From contig MGTA01000032.1 in the NCBI GenBank assembly GCA_001799225.1, forward strand, positions 12,214-17,216: a stretch of 5,003 nt of DNA, given 5' to 3'. A model generated the notes under the pieces. It was not told where the DNA came from. It made no database searches and was given only the letters and a program-made list of their open reading frames with translations. Position numbers and translations under genes: made by a program. This document shows positions 1 through 5,003 of the stretch, in pieces. The first letter of the stretch is position 1. Each line of letters opens with the position of its first letter. Origin of the DNA: Deltaproteobacteria bacterium RIFOXYD12_FULL_50_9. GTDB taxonomy: Bacteria; Desulfobacterota; Desulfobulbia; Desulfobulbales; CALZHT01.

Positions 1-609
1 CTTTTCGATAAACTCCTTCAATTCACGACCACGCTCACCGATCAGGGCAATCACGCTGATATCGGCAGCCGTATGTCTGGCGATCATGCCCAGCAAGGTA
101 CTTTTCCCGACTCCGGAACCGGCCAGAATGCCGATCCGCTGGCCCTTGCCCAGAGTAAGCATACCATTAATTGAGCGGACACCGACATCAATGGGTTCGT
201 TGATCCGTTTCCTCGACATAGGGTTCAAGGGTTCGGCATAAAGCGGGTAGATTTGATCACAAAGAAGTGGCCCCTTGCCGTCCATGGGATTACCAAGACC
301 ATCGATGATCCGTCCCAGCAGGGTTTCTGAAACCGGGACTGCCGACTGCGTGCTGATCAAACGAATTCGACTGCCGGGCTCAACTCCGCGCATCTCGCTC
401 AAGGGCATCAGCAAAACGCTGCCGCTTCTGAACCCGACAACCTCAGCCATGATTTTGACACCGCCAAAGACCTCAACCTCGCAGAGGCTGCCCACCGGAA
501 TCCCGGGCCCCTGGCTTTCAATCACCATCCCGATCACCTGACGCACACTGCCGGTTACGCTGACCAGCGAAGTATCATCAACAACCTTCAGACATCGGGA
601 AAGATCCAT
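1..609 (-). CDS. fliI: FliI, flagellum-specific export ATPase (N-terminal 203 residues; 3' part outside window)
   Basis: The frame is open from the ATG at 607-609 to the left edge, giving 203 residues of a family usually about 430-460 long. FliI is the hexameric, F1-beta-like ATPase of the flagellar type III export apparatus in the cytoplasm; it works with FliH and FliJ. The N-terminal beta-barrel region spans about 15-85 (GSVRQVIGMVIESQGPGIPVG). Then come LLGRIIDGLGNPMDG (97-111) and the R-x-x-I-x-x-P-I-D-V-G-V-R-x-I-N-G stretch (135-149) that leads into the nucleotide-binding domain. Walker A, GSGVGKST, is at 164-171 and the conserved ALIGERGRELKEFI at 188-201. Walker B and the C-terminal domain are off the window. 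The gene lies 63 bp after fliH, in the same reading frame, with the fliH TAG between them. Confidence 0.97.
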   Translation of the reverse strand, partial: MDLSRCLKVVDDTSLVSVTGSVRQVIGMVIESQGPGIPVGSLCEVEVFGGVKIMAEVVGFRSGSVLLMPLSEMRGVEPGSRIRLISTQSAVPVSETLLGRIIDGLGNPMDGKGPLLCDQIYPLYAEPLNPMSRKRINEPIDVGVRSINGMLTLGKGQRIGILAGSGVGKSTLLGMIARHTAADISVIALIGERGRELKEFIEK

Positions 610-615
610 GGGAAA

Positions 616-622
616 CACCTCT
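616..622 (-). promoter_or_regulatory. Ribosome-binding site of fliI
   Basis: The minus strand reads AGAGGTG, 6 bases before the fliI ATG (607-609). It supports that ATG over the in-frame GTG at 616-618, which would lie inside the site itself. Confidence 0.75.
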
Positions 623-629
623 ACAGCTT

Positions 630-653
630 GGGTACCCGCTAGGGGTACCCCTA
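630..653. repeat. Palindromic element in the fliH-fliI gap
   Basis: The 63-bp gap between fliH and fliI contains the perfect 14-bp palindrome TAGGGGTACCCCTA (640-653). Next to it is a second palindrome, GGGTACCC (630-637), which repeats the core of the first. In the transcript the two GGGTACCC copies (630-637 and 643-650) could also pair with each other as an 8-bp stem with a 5-base loop (CTAGC). The element leaves the fliI ribosome-binding site (616-622) clear. No U-run follows it in the direction of transcription, so a standard terminator is unlikely. On the minus strand it starts TTTTGTAGGGG, the same 11 bases that lead into the fliE-fliF palindrome on the plus strand (4126-4136), which suggests a shared repeat family. 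Confidence 0.8.
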
Positions 654-672
654 CAAAACATGCACACAGCCT

Positions 673-1431
673 CTACGAATTATTCTCGGCAAGCGCAGCC
701 AGAAAAGCCTGTTCAACCGCCTTGTAAAGCGTTTCTTTACAGTTTTCGAGATTTGCATCAATCTGACCGAAATCAGTCTCCAACAGGCAACCACCCATTG
801 AAATAGCTGGATCATCAATCAACTGAACCTGGCCTCGACCGTCCAAAAAGCGCGGATCATTCAGACCAGCTTCCTTTATATGTTCGAAATCGACGGGATT
901 AAGATGAATTTTAATCGAAGAGTTCTCAACCACAAAATCCATGGTTTTAAGGACACAGGCTTTGATCACCCTGGGGTTAACCGAAACTTCATGATTGACC
1001 AGACGGTCAACCATGGCAAGTATCAAGGTCATAATCTCGCCTTCGTATTGACCGAAAACTGCTCGACGCTGCTCTTCCACCTGGGCAAACAGGGCGCTGA
1101 ACTGGGCGGCAATCTCAGCGCTCTTCCGTTTCCCTTCAGCCAGGGCCTTGGCCTCACCGCTGGCAAAGCCCTTATCATGGGCCACTTTTTCAATCCGCCC
1201 GGCTTCGCTCTTTGCTTTGCTGATTATTTCTTCAGCTTGTTGCTCTGCCAGCCAGACAGGACTACTTTCAAGAACTTGCTGTTCGGCTCGTTCCGAAGCC
1301 GCCTGCCAAATTGACTCAAAAGAACGGAATCCAGCCTCATCATCCGCCTCTACCAGACTATGCGGAGGAGGCATGACATCTTCCCGGCCGGCAGACGAAT
1401 GCTTTAACTTGATGATTTTAGACGAACTCAT
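673..1431 (-). CDS. fliH: FliH, flagellar export ATPase regulator/stator
   Basis: 252 residues from the preferred start at 1431 (MSSSKIIKLK), ending in TAG. FliH dimers bind FliI, hold the ATPase at the export gate, and resemble the peripheral stalk of F/V-type ATPases. After a variable N-terminus, residues about 40-130 are long, charged, Ala/Glu/Lys-rich and helical, probably coiled coil. Within them HDKGFASGEAKALAEGK (85-101) has the Gly-spaced helix-packing pattern seen in FliH. The C-terminal domain (about 130-252) carries the hallmark GGCLLETDFGQIDANLE at 213-229, shared with the YscL/V-ATPase E family. The open frame extends to an ATG at 1524, but that would overlap fliG by 107 bp. The 1431 start has GGAGG at 1437-1441 and begins like other FliH proteins. 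It overlaps the fliG end by 14 bp, so coupling is likely. Confidence 0.94.
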   Translation of the reverse strand: MSSSKIIKLKHSSAGREDVMPPPHSLVEADDEAGFRSFESIWQAASERAEQQVLESSPVWLAEQQAEEIISKAKSEAGRIEKVAHDKGFASGEAKALAEGKRKSAEIAAQFSALFAQVEEQRRAVFGQYEGEIMTLILAMVDRLVNHEVSVNPRVIKACVLKTMDFVVENSSIKIHLNPVDFEHIKEAGLNDPRFLDGRGQVQLIDDPAISMGGCLLETDFGQIDANLENCKETLYKAVEQAFLAALAENNS

Positions 1432-2455
1432 CCTCGCCTCCGGCACTCGCCACCAGGATGATCTTGCCTTCCTGTTCAAGTCGTTTAGCAACCTTGATGA
1501 TGGACTGCTGGGCCGTCTCCACATCCTTGAGACGCACCGGTCCCATCATTTCCATATCCTCTTTGAGCATATCGACCGCCCTGCTTGACATATTCTTAAA
1601 TATCTTTTGTTTAAGCTCTTCAGAAGAGGAACGAAGTGCGAGTTTTAGGTCGTCGGTGCTGACCTCTTTAAGTATGGTCATGATACCGCGATCATCAAGC
1701 CGCATAAGGTCTTCAAAGACAAACATCAACTTCCTGATCTCCTCGGCCAGGCTCTCCCGTTGTTCCTCGATACCCTCCAGAATAAGCGCTTCCAACGCCC
1801 GGTCGGAGTTGTTGAGCAACTCGGCCACCGCCTCAACACCGCCTAATTTCTGACCTTCCATGCCGTGGACGGAGAGCAACTCCTCCTGCAAAACGCGATC
1901 AAGATCAACCAGGATCTCGGGACTGACCTTGTCCAGTTCAGCCATGCGCATGATCACCTCAATCTGAACCTCCTCCTTGAGATCCTTAAGAATCTCGGCA
2001 GCCTGGGACTTCTCTAGAACGGCCAGAACCAGAGCAATGGTCTGAGGATGTTCGTTGCGCAGGAAATTCACCAACACCTTAGGTTCAATTTTCCTGGCCT
2101 TCTGAAACAAGGTAAGTTTCCAATCCGAGCGAATCTCATCGAGAAGCTGAGTGGCCTTGTCGGAATCCAAGGCGCGCTTCAAGGCACTTTCAAGCAGTTC
2201 ATCCCCGGAAAGGAAGATATCGTGTTCACCGGAATCCATCTTGAACTCGCTGAGCAGGGCAGAGATATCCTCCTTCTCAACCTTGTCGATCTTGGCCATC
2301 TGCCGGCCGACCGATTTAATATCTTCCGGTTCGAGACGCTGGAAAACCTTGGAGGTAAACTCCTCTCCCATGGTCAGCAGAAATATCGCCGCTTTCTCCG
2401 GTCCGGTAAGATTATCCGAACTTGCGTCTCGACTTGATTTTGCCGATTTAGCCAT
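1418..2455 (-). CDS. fliG: FliG, flagellar motor switch/rotor protein
   Basis: Complete 345-residue protein, normal for FliG. It sits on the cytoplasmic face of the MS ring, binds the FliF tail with its N-terminal domain, and takes torque from the stator with its C-terminal domain. The N-domain starts at about residue 16 (LTGPEKAAIFLLTMG). The middle domain carries the EHPQ motif at 135-138, where FliM binds. A Gly-Gly linker is at 205-206. The C-terminal domain has MFVF at 244-247 and LDDRGI at 253-258. The charged torque-helix residues are kept: by alignment from memory to E. coli R281, D288, D289 and R297, the equivalents are R292, E299, D300 and R308. E. coli K264 corresponds to R275. It starts 3 bp after fliF, and its last 14 bp overlap fliH. 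Confidence 0.98.
   Translation of the reverse strand: MAKSAKSSRDASSDNLTGPEKAAIFLLTMGEEFTSKVFQRLEPEDIKSVGRQMAKIDKVEKEDISALLSEFKMDSGEHDIFLSGDELLESALKRALDSDKATQLLDEIRSDWKLTLFQKARKIEPKVLVNFLRNEHPQTIALVLAVLEKSQAAEILKDLKEEVQIEVIMRMAELDKVSPEILVDLDRVLQEELLSVHGMEGQKLGGVEAVAELLNNSDRALEALILEGIEEQRESLAEEIRKLMFVFEDLMRLDDRGIMTILKEVSTDDLKLALRSSSEELKQKIFKNMSSRAVDMLKEDMEMMGPVRLKDVETAQQSIIKVAKRLEQEGKIILVASAGGEDEFV
1437..1441 (-). promoter_or_regulatory. Ribosome-binding site that fixes the fliH start
   Basis: The minus strand reads GGAGG, 5 bases before the ATG at 1429-1431. It lies within the fliG C-terminal codons. This site, together with the conserved MSSSKIIK-type N-terminus, favours 1431 over the upstream ATG at 1524. 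Confidence 0.8.
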
Positions 2456-2458
2456 ACA

Positions 2459-4087
2459 TTACACCTCTTCCCGCAACCAGCGGCGCACCAGATCTGCTGC
2501 CCGTTCCGGATCACTCTGAGCCAGCCGGTAGATTCTTTCCTTATCGGTCATCGACTTCTGAAATACCAGATCCTCTTCCTCGGGTGTCGCCGCCACTTGC
2601 ACCCCGGAAAGAACAGACTGACCGGCTCCAGCCCCCTCGTGCGGCGATTTCTGCCCTACAACCAGACGCCCGGAAAGAATGCGCAACAAAGGACGCAGGA
2701 CAAGCAGCAGGAACATGAGCGCGGCGAACAGATAGATTATAGGCATAGAAAATCTCTCTAGCAACTCCAACCACTTATCCATAGGCTTATCTTCCGGTTC
2801 AGGGATTGCTGAAAGAGCAAAGGACATATTGGCAACCTCGACCTGATCCTCGCGCTCTTCACTATATCCTATAGCTTTTTTAACCAGGTTTTCAAAACGC
2901 TGCATCTCTTCAGGAGTGCGCGCCTTGTACTTTAGGACCGGTTGACCGGCACCATCCCTGCTCTTATCATAGGTACCATCAACCATAACTGCAACAGAGA
3001 GTCTCTTTACGGTACCGACCGCCTCCTGAACATGCTTGGTGGTTTTACTGATCTCATAATTACGTACCACATTATTGCGATTAATCCCGCCGGTCTGCCC
3101 GGACTCGCCGGCCGCATTGGTTGCAGGTGTATTGGCAAAGGTTGCCAGGTTACCCTTGACGCCGGGAATACCCTGAGCTCCCAGACCGGCGCCGGCCCCC
3201 TCAGCCAGAAGTTGTTCACTACGCACGACCTGGGTTTCCGGATCAAAGCTCTCTTGAGTCATATCGACTTTGCTGAAATTCATCTCAGCAGTAACCTGGG
3301 CCTTGACCCGCTCGACTCCGACAACTTCCTCAAGTATATTTTCAACCTTCTTACGAAGAGTCTCTTCCAGTCTGCTCTGATGTTCAAGCTGGGTGGCTGA
3401 AAGCATGGCCGACTCGCCGCCCTCTTTGCGGTAAAGCAACCGGCCGGTTGTATCAACCACCGTGATATTTTCAGGCACAAGTCCCGGCACAGCACACGCC
3501 ACCAGATTTACTATACTCTGAATCTGCTGCTCCGTCAGCTTCTCTCTGCCTCTAAGTTTTACGCTGATCGAGGCGGAAGGTGGCTTCTGATCCTCAATAA
3601 ATACCGATTCCTTAGGGGTAGCCAGATGAACCCTGGCCTCTTCAATCTGTTGAAAATTTCTTATTGTCCTGGCCAGTTCGCCCTGCAGCGCCCTTTGATA
3701 GTTTAAACGATGAACAAAATCCGTAGTACCAAAACTTGTTTTATCAAAAATTTCAAACCCGACCCCTCCCCCTCGCGGCAAGCCATCACCTGCCAAGGTC
3801 AATCGTACCTCATGCACCTTGTCGGACGGAACCAGGATCGCCTTGCCGTTTTCCGACAGTTGATAGGCAATACGCAGCTCCTTGAGTTTTGCCACAACTT
3901 CTCCGGCATCCTCCTGGGTAAGATTGCTGAACAGGACATTGTAATTAACCTTCGGTCCTCCCAGGGTCAAACTTAATAACGTACCCATAACCAGAACCAG
4001 AAGAAATCCGCCGACTATCTTCTGAACCATGCTCAGGCCATTGATAACGGCCAGCATCTGCGCCAACATCTCTCTGGGAGTCGCCAT
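2459..4087 (-). CDS. fliF: FliF, flagellar MS-ring protein
   Basis: Complete 542-residue protein, typical of FliF. It forms the MS ring in the inner membrane, the base for the rod and the housing of the export gate. The order of parts is as expected. There is a short cytoplasmic N-terminus, then a first membrane helix at about 21-43 (GGFLLVLVMGTLLSL). The YscJ/FliF ring-building modules follow at about 47-215, with NVLFSNL at 50-56, GLPRGGGVGFEIFD at 102-115 and ARVHLATP at 151-158. A third ring domain runs to about 440 and contains a Gly/Ala/Asn-rich insert (about 296-340) matching the variable beta-collar region. A second membrane helix lies at about 449-467. The cytoplasmic FliG-binding tail is at about 505-542 and ends DLVRRWLREEV. 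The start has AAGGA at 4093-4097, 5 bases upstream. fliG begins 3 bp after the stop. Confidence 0.98.
   Translation of the reverse strand: MATPREMLAQMLAVINGLSMVQKIVGGFLLVLVMGTLLSLTLGGPKVNYNVLFSNLTQEDAGEVVAKLKELRIAYQLSENGKAILVPSDKVHEVRLTLAGDGLPRGGGVGFEIFDKTSFGTTDFVHRLNYQRALQGELARTIRNFQQIEEARVHLATPKESVFIEDQKPPSASISVKLRGREKLTEQQIQSIVNLVACAVPGLVPENITVVDTTGRLLYRKEGGESAMLSATQLEHQSRLEETLRKKVENILEEVVGVERVKAQVTAEMNFSKVDMTQESFDPETQVVRSEQLLAEGAGAGLGAQGIPGVKGNLATFANTPATNAAGESGQTGGINRNNVVRNYEISKTTKHVQEAVGTVKRLSVAVMVDGTYDKSRDGAGQPVLKYKARTPEEMQRFENLVKKAIGYSEEREDQVEVANMSFALSAIPEPEDKPMDKWLELLERFSMPIIYLFAALMFLLLVLRPLLRILSGRLVVGQKSPHEGAGAGQSVLSGVQVAATPEEEDLVFQKSMTDKERIYRLAQSDPERAADLVRRWLREEV
2462..2468 (-). promoter_or_regulatory. 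Ribosome-binding site of fliG, inside the end of fliF
   Basis: The minus strand reads AGAGGTG, 6 bases before the fliG ATG (2453-2455). It lies within the last codons of fliF, so fliF and fliG are likely translationally coupled, which suits two proteins that bind each other in the rotor. The same heptamer serves fliI at 616-622. Confidence 0.75.
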
Positions 4088-4108
4088 AATGTTCCTTTTA
4101 AGGCAAAA

Positions 4109-4131
4109 CGGTTTTGTTATATCGGTTTTGT
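4109..4131 (+). repeat. Short direct repeat CGGTTTTGT (two copies) beside the palindrome
   Basis: CGGTTTTGT occurs at 4109-4117 and again at 4123-4131, 14 bp apart, between the palindrome and the fliF ribosome-binding site. The shorter CGGTTT appears a third time at 4157-4162 on the other side of the palindrome. The repeats are plain in the sequence. Whether they mark insertion or slippage, or are chance in an AT-leaning spacer, cannot be told from one genome. Confidence 0.6.
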
Positions 4132-4157
4132 AGGGGCGTATTGCAATACGCCCCTAC
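4130..4157. repeat. Perfect 28-bp palindrome in the fliE-fliF gap
   Basis: The arm GTAGGGGCGTATTG (4130-4143) is followed with no spacer by its exact reverse complement CAATACGCCCCTAC (4144-4157). In RNA from the operon this would form a strong stem, with a few central bases opening as a loop. It begins 3 bases after the fliE stop codon and ends 42 bases before the fliF start, leaving the fliF ribosome-binding site (AAGGA, 4093-4097) free. No U-run follows the stem on the transcribed strand (the sequence continues CAAAACCGATATAAC), so it is not a standard intrinsic terminator. From memory, GTAGGGGCG...CGCCCCTAC palindromes recur as intergenic repeats in many bacterial genomes. A role as an RNA-stability or processing stem between fliE and fliF is inference. 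Confidence 0.9.
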
Positions 4158-4160
4158 GGT

Positions 4161-4463
4161 TTAAACCTGCATCCGCATAATCTCTTGATAGGCGGCGATC
4201 GCCTTGGTGTGAAACTTGGCCAGCAGCTTGAATGAGATACTGGCCTCCTCCATGGCAATCATGGTCTCGTGAATATTGGAGTGCTGACCACTCACCAGGC
4301 CATTCGACAATTCATCGGCCTCGGCTATCCGATTATTGACGGCATCAATCGAACTTTTCAGCACCTTGCCGAACCCGGTACCGTCATCTTCTCCGGACGA
4401 TTTTACACCGGCAGCCTGCCCGGCGGAGCCCAGCACTGACGACACATTAGAAATAGCATTCAT
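4161..4463 (-). CDS. fliE: FliE, MS-ring/rod junction protein
   Basis: Complete 100-residue protein, the usual FliE size. FliE is an early type III export substrate that links the FliF MS ring to the FlgB/C/F/G rod. The C-terminal half is clearly FliE: F31-GKVLKSSIDAVNNR, then the HETMIAMEEASISFKLL segment at about 65-81, and a terminal AYQEIMRMQV at 91-100. The N-terminal 25 residues are Ser/Gly/Ala-rich and probably disordered, as is common. The family often has a V-R-N-K-type motif just before AYQE; here the aligned residues read F-H-T-K (84-87), a mild divergence. The start has AAGAGGA at 4471-4477, 7 bases upstream. It lies 26 bp after flgC. Its TAA stop sits in the small palindrome GGTTTAAACC (4158-4167), right next to a long palindromic repeat. 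Confidence 0.96.
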   Translation of the reverse strand: MNAISNVSSVLGSAGQAAGVKSSGEDDGTGFGKVLKSSIDAVNNRIAEADELSNGLVSGQHSNIHETMIAMEEASISFKLLAKFHTKAIAAYQEIMRMQV

Positions 4464-4489
4464 AGAATTATCCTCTTATTATGTTAAGC

Positions 4490-4921
4490 TTAGCGACTGA
4501 TATCAAGCGCTCTCAATGCCATGCTTTTTACAGCATCCAGGGCTGAAACATTCGCTTCATAGGATCGCCTGGCCTCCATCATATCAACCATCTGCTCAGC
4601 AACATTAACATTCGGCATCCGAACTATGCCGTTGGCGTCGGCATCCGGATGGCCAGGGTCATAAATATCATTAAACGGAGCTTTATCTTCAACCACTTCA
4701 ACGACCTCAACCTTTCTTAGACCGGCCGTGGAAGCATCCAGGCTATTCTGAAAATTCTCTAAAGGCCTGGCCGCAAAAATTACCGATTTAGCCTTGTACG
4801 GACCACCTTCCATAGTCCTGGTGGTATTGGCATTGGCAAGATTCATCGCCGCGATATTAAGCCTTGTCCGCTCAGCCTTAAGAGCTGAACCGCTGATTGT
4901 CATTGCTGTCATGATATCCAT
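4490..4921 (-). CDS. flgC: FlgC, flagellar proximal rod protein
   Basis: Complete 143-residue protein, a normal FlgC length. FlgC is a proximal-rod subunit of the basal body, exported through the flagellar type III apparatus and assembled in the periplasm. The N-terminal rod motif (about residues 10-45) has SGSALKAERTRLNIAAMNLANANTTRT in pieces, then GGPYK. This is the amphipathic rod/hook-family helix (Flg_bb_rod type). The family-typical YDPGHPDAD follows at about 87-95 and MPNVN at 102-106. The C-terminal EQMVDMMEARRSYEANVSA helix at 109-127 is the conserved rod C-terminal segment. The start is supported by GGAGG at 4932-4936, about 10 bases upstream; a second ATG three codons in is possible but less likely. 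It starts 3 bp after flgB and is followed 26 bp later by fliE. A small V-E-V-V-E-V-V-E repeat at 71-78 lies in a predicted strand region. Confidence 0.97.
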   Translation of the reverse strand: MDIMTAMTISGSALKAERTRLNIAAMNLANANTTRTMEGGPYKAKSVIFAARPLENFQNSLDASTAGLRKVEVVEVVEDKAPFNDIYDPGHPDADANGIVRMPNVNVAEQMVDMMEARRSYEANVSALDAVKSMALRALDISR

Positions 4922-4924
4922 CGT

Positions 4925-5003
4925 TTATTTTCCTCCTTCTTCAATAACAAACTGGAGCCCTTCAAACTTCTTGGCGATTATTTTGACGGCCGCCTGATAC
5001 ATG
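4925..5003 (-). CDS. flgB: FlgB, flagellar proximal rod protein (C-terminal end only, 5' part outside window)
   Basis: Only the last 25 codons and the TAA stop (4925-4927) are inside the window; the gene enters from the right edge. Read on the minus strand, the tail is MYQAAVKIIAKKFEGLQFVI followed by EEGGK. This matches the typical FlgB C-terminus, in which a YQAA...KKF.GL...I.GG pattern forms the C-terminal helix of the rod subunit. FlgB is one of the rod proteins exported by the flagellar type III system; it assembles on FliE and the MS ring in the periplasm. The stop lies 3 bp before the flgC start, and the flgC ribosome-binding site (GGAGG) is inside the last codons of flgB, so translation of the two is probably coupled. 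The identification rests on a short tail plus its position directly before flgC. Confidence 0.88.
   Translation of the reverse strand, partial: MYQAAVKIIAKKFEGLQFVIEEGGK

Noticed and set aside
275..541. 88-codon plus-strand open frame at the left side
   Set aside because: It is antisense to the fliI N-terminal domain, which is strongly recognisable on the minus strand through to Walker A.
880..1588. Plus-strand open frames of 144 and 146 codons opposite fliH and the fliG end
   Set aside because: They lie antisense to clearly conserved genes, overlap each other in different frames, lack convincing ribosome-binding sites, and their translations resemble no family I know.
1458..2519. Several plus-strand open frames opposite fliG
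   Set aside because: They are shadows of the fliG coding frame: Ser/Leu-rich translations are what the reverse strand of a Glu/Lys/Leu-rich helical protein gives.
2541..3495. Short minus- and plus-strand frames within fliF
   Set aside because: They overlap the intact fliF frame out of register and show no independent start signals or recognisable domains.
4130..4157. Intrinsic terminator between fliE and fliF
   Set aside because: The stem is strong, but neither strand has a following T-run, and the operon continues with fliF.
4464..4489. Promoter in the flgC-fliE gap
   Set aside because: The 26-bp gap holds a ribosome-binding site, but I could not make out a convincing sigma-54, sigma-28 or sigma-70 promoter there or in the other gaps.
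1..5003. A novel or accessory system hidden in the window
   Set aside because: All coding sequence is accounted for by seven standard flagellar genes in a common order. There is no leftover space larger than 73 bp and no mobile-element genes.

Overview
The window is one uninterrupted stretch of a flagellar basal-body and export operon. Every gene is on the minus strand, so transcription runs from position 5003 towards position 1. The order is flgB (only the last 25 codons), flgC, fliE, fliF, fliG, fliH, fliI (only the first 203 codons). The products build outward and inward from the inner membrane. FlgB and FlgC are proximal-rod proteins, FliE is the rod/MS-ring adaptor, FliF is the MS ring, and FliG is the rotor/switch protein. 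FliH and FliI are the stator and ATPase of the flagellar type III export apparatus.

The host is a motile bacterium of roughly balanced base composition. The order flgB-flgC-fliE-fliF-fliG-fliH-fliI occurs in many phyla, so it does not identify the host. The protein style (for example the FliG N-terminus with LTGPEKAAIFLLTMGEEFT, and FliH beginning MSSSKIIK) fits Desulfobacterota-like (deltaproteobacterial) organisms best. This is an impression from memory, not a search result.

Packing is tight. flgB/flgC and fliF/fliG are each separated by 3 bp. fliG/fliH overlap by 14 bp once the fliH start is corrected to 1431. flgC/fliE are 26 bp apart. Only two gaps are larger: fliE-fliF (73 bp) and fliH-fliI (63 bp). 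Each holds a GC-rich palindrome, and the two share the 11-mer TTTTGTAGGGG in opposite orientations. They look like two members of a short palindromic intergenic repeat family inside the operon. No promoter, RNA gene, CRISPR array, transposase or canonical intrinsic terminator was seen. There is no gene-free stretch over 300 bases.

I see no undescribed multi-gene system here. The genes are ordinary core flagellar genes, all apparently intact apart from those cut by the window edges. The points worth a second look are the two related palindromes, possible insertion-like direct repeats around one of them, and a few family-level sequence variations.
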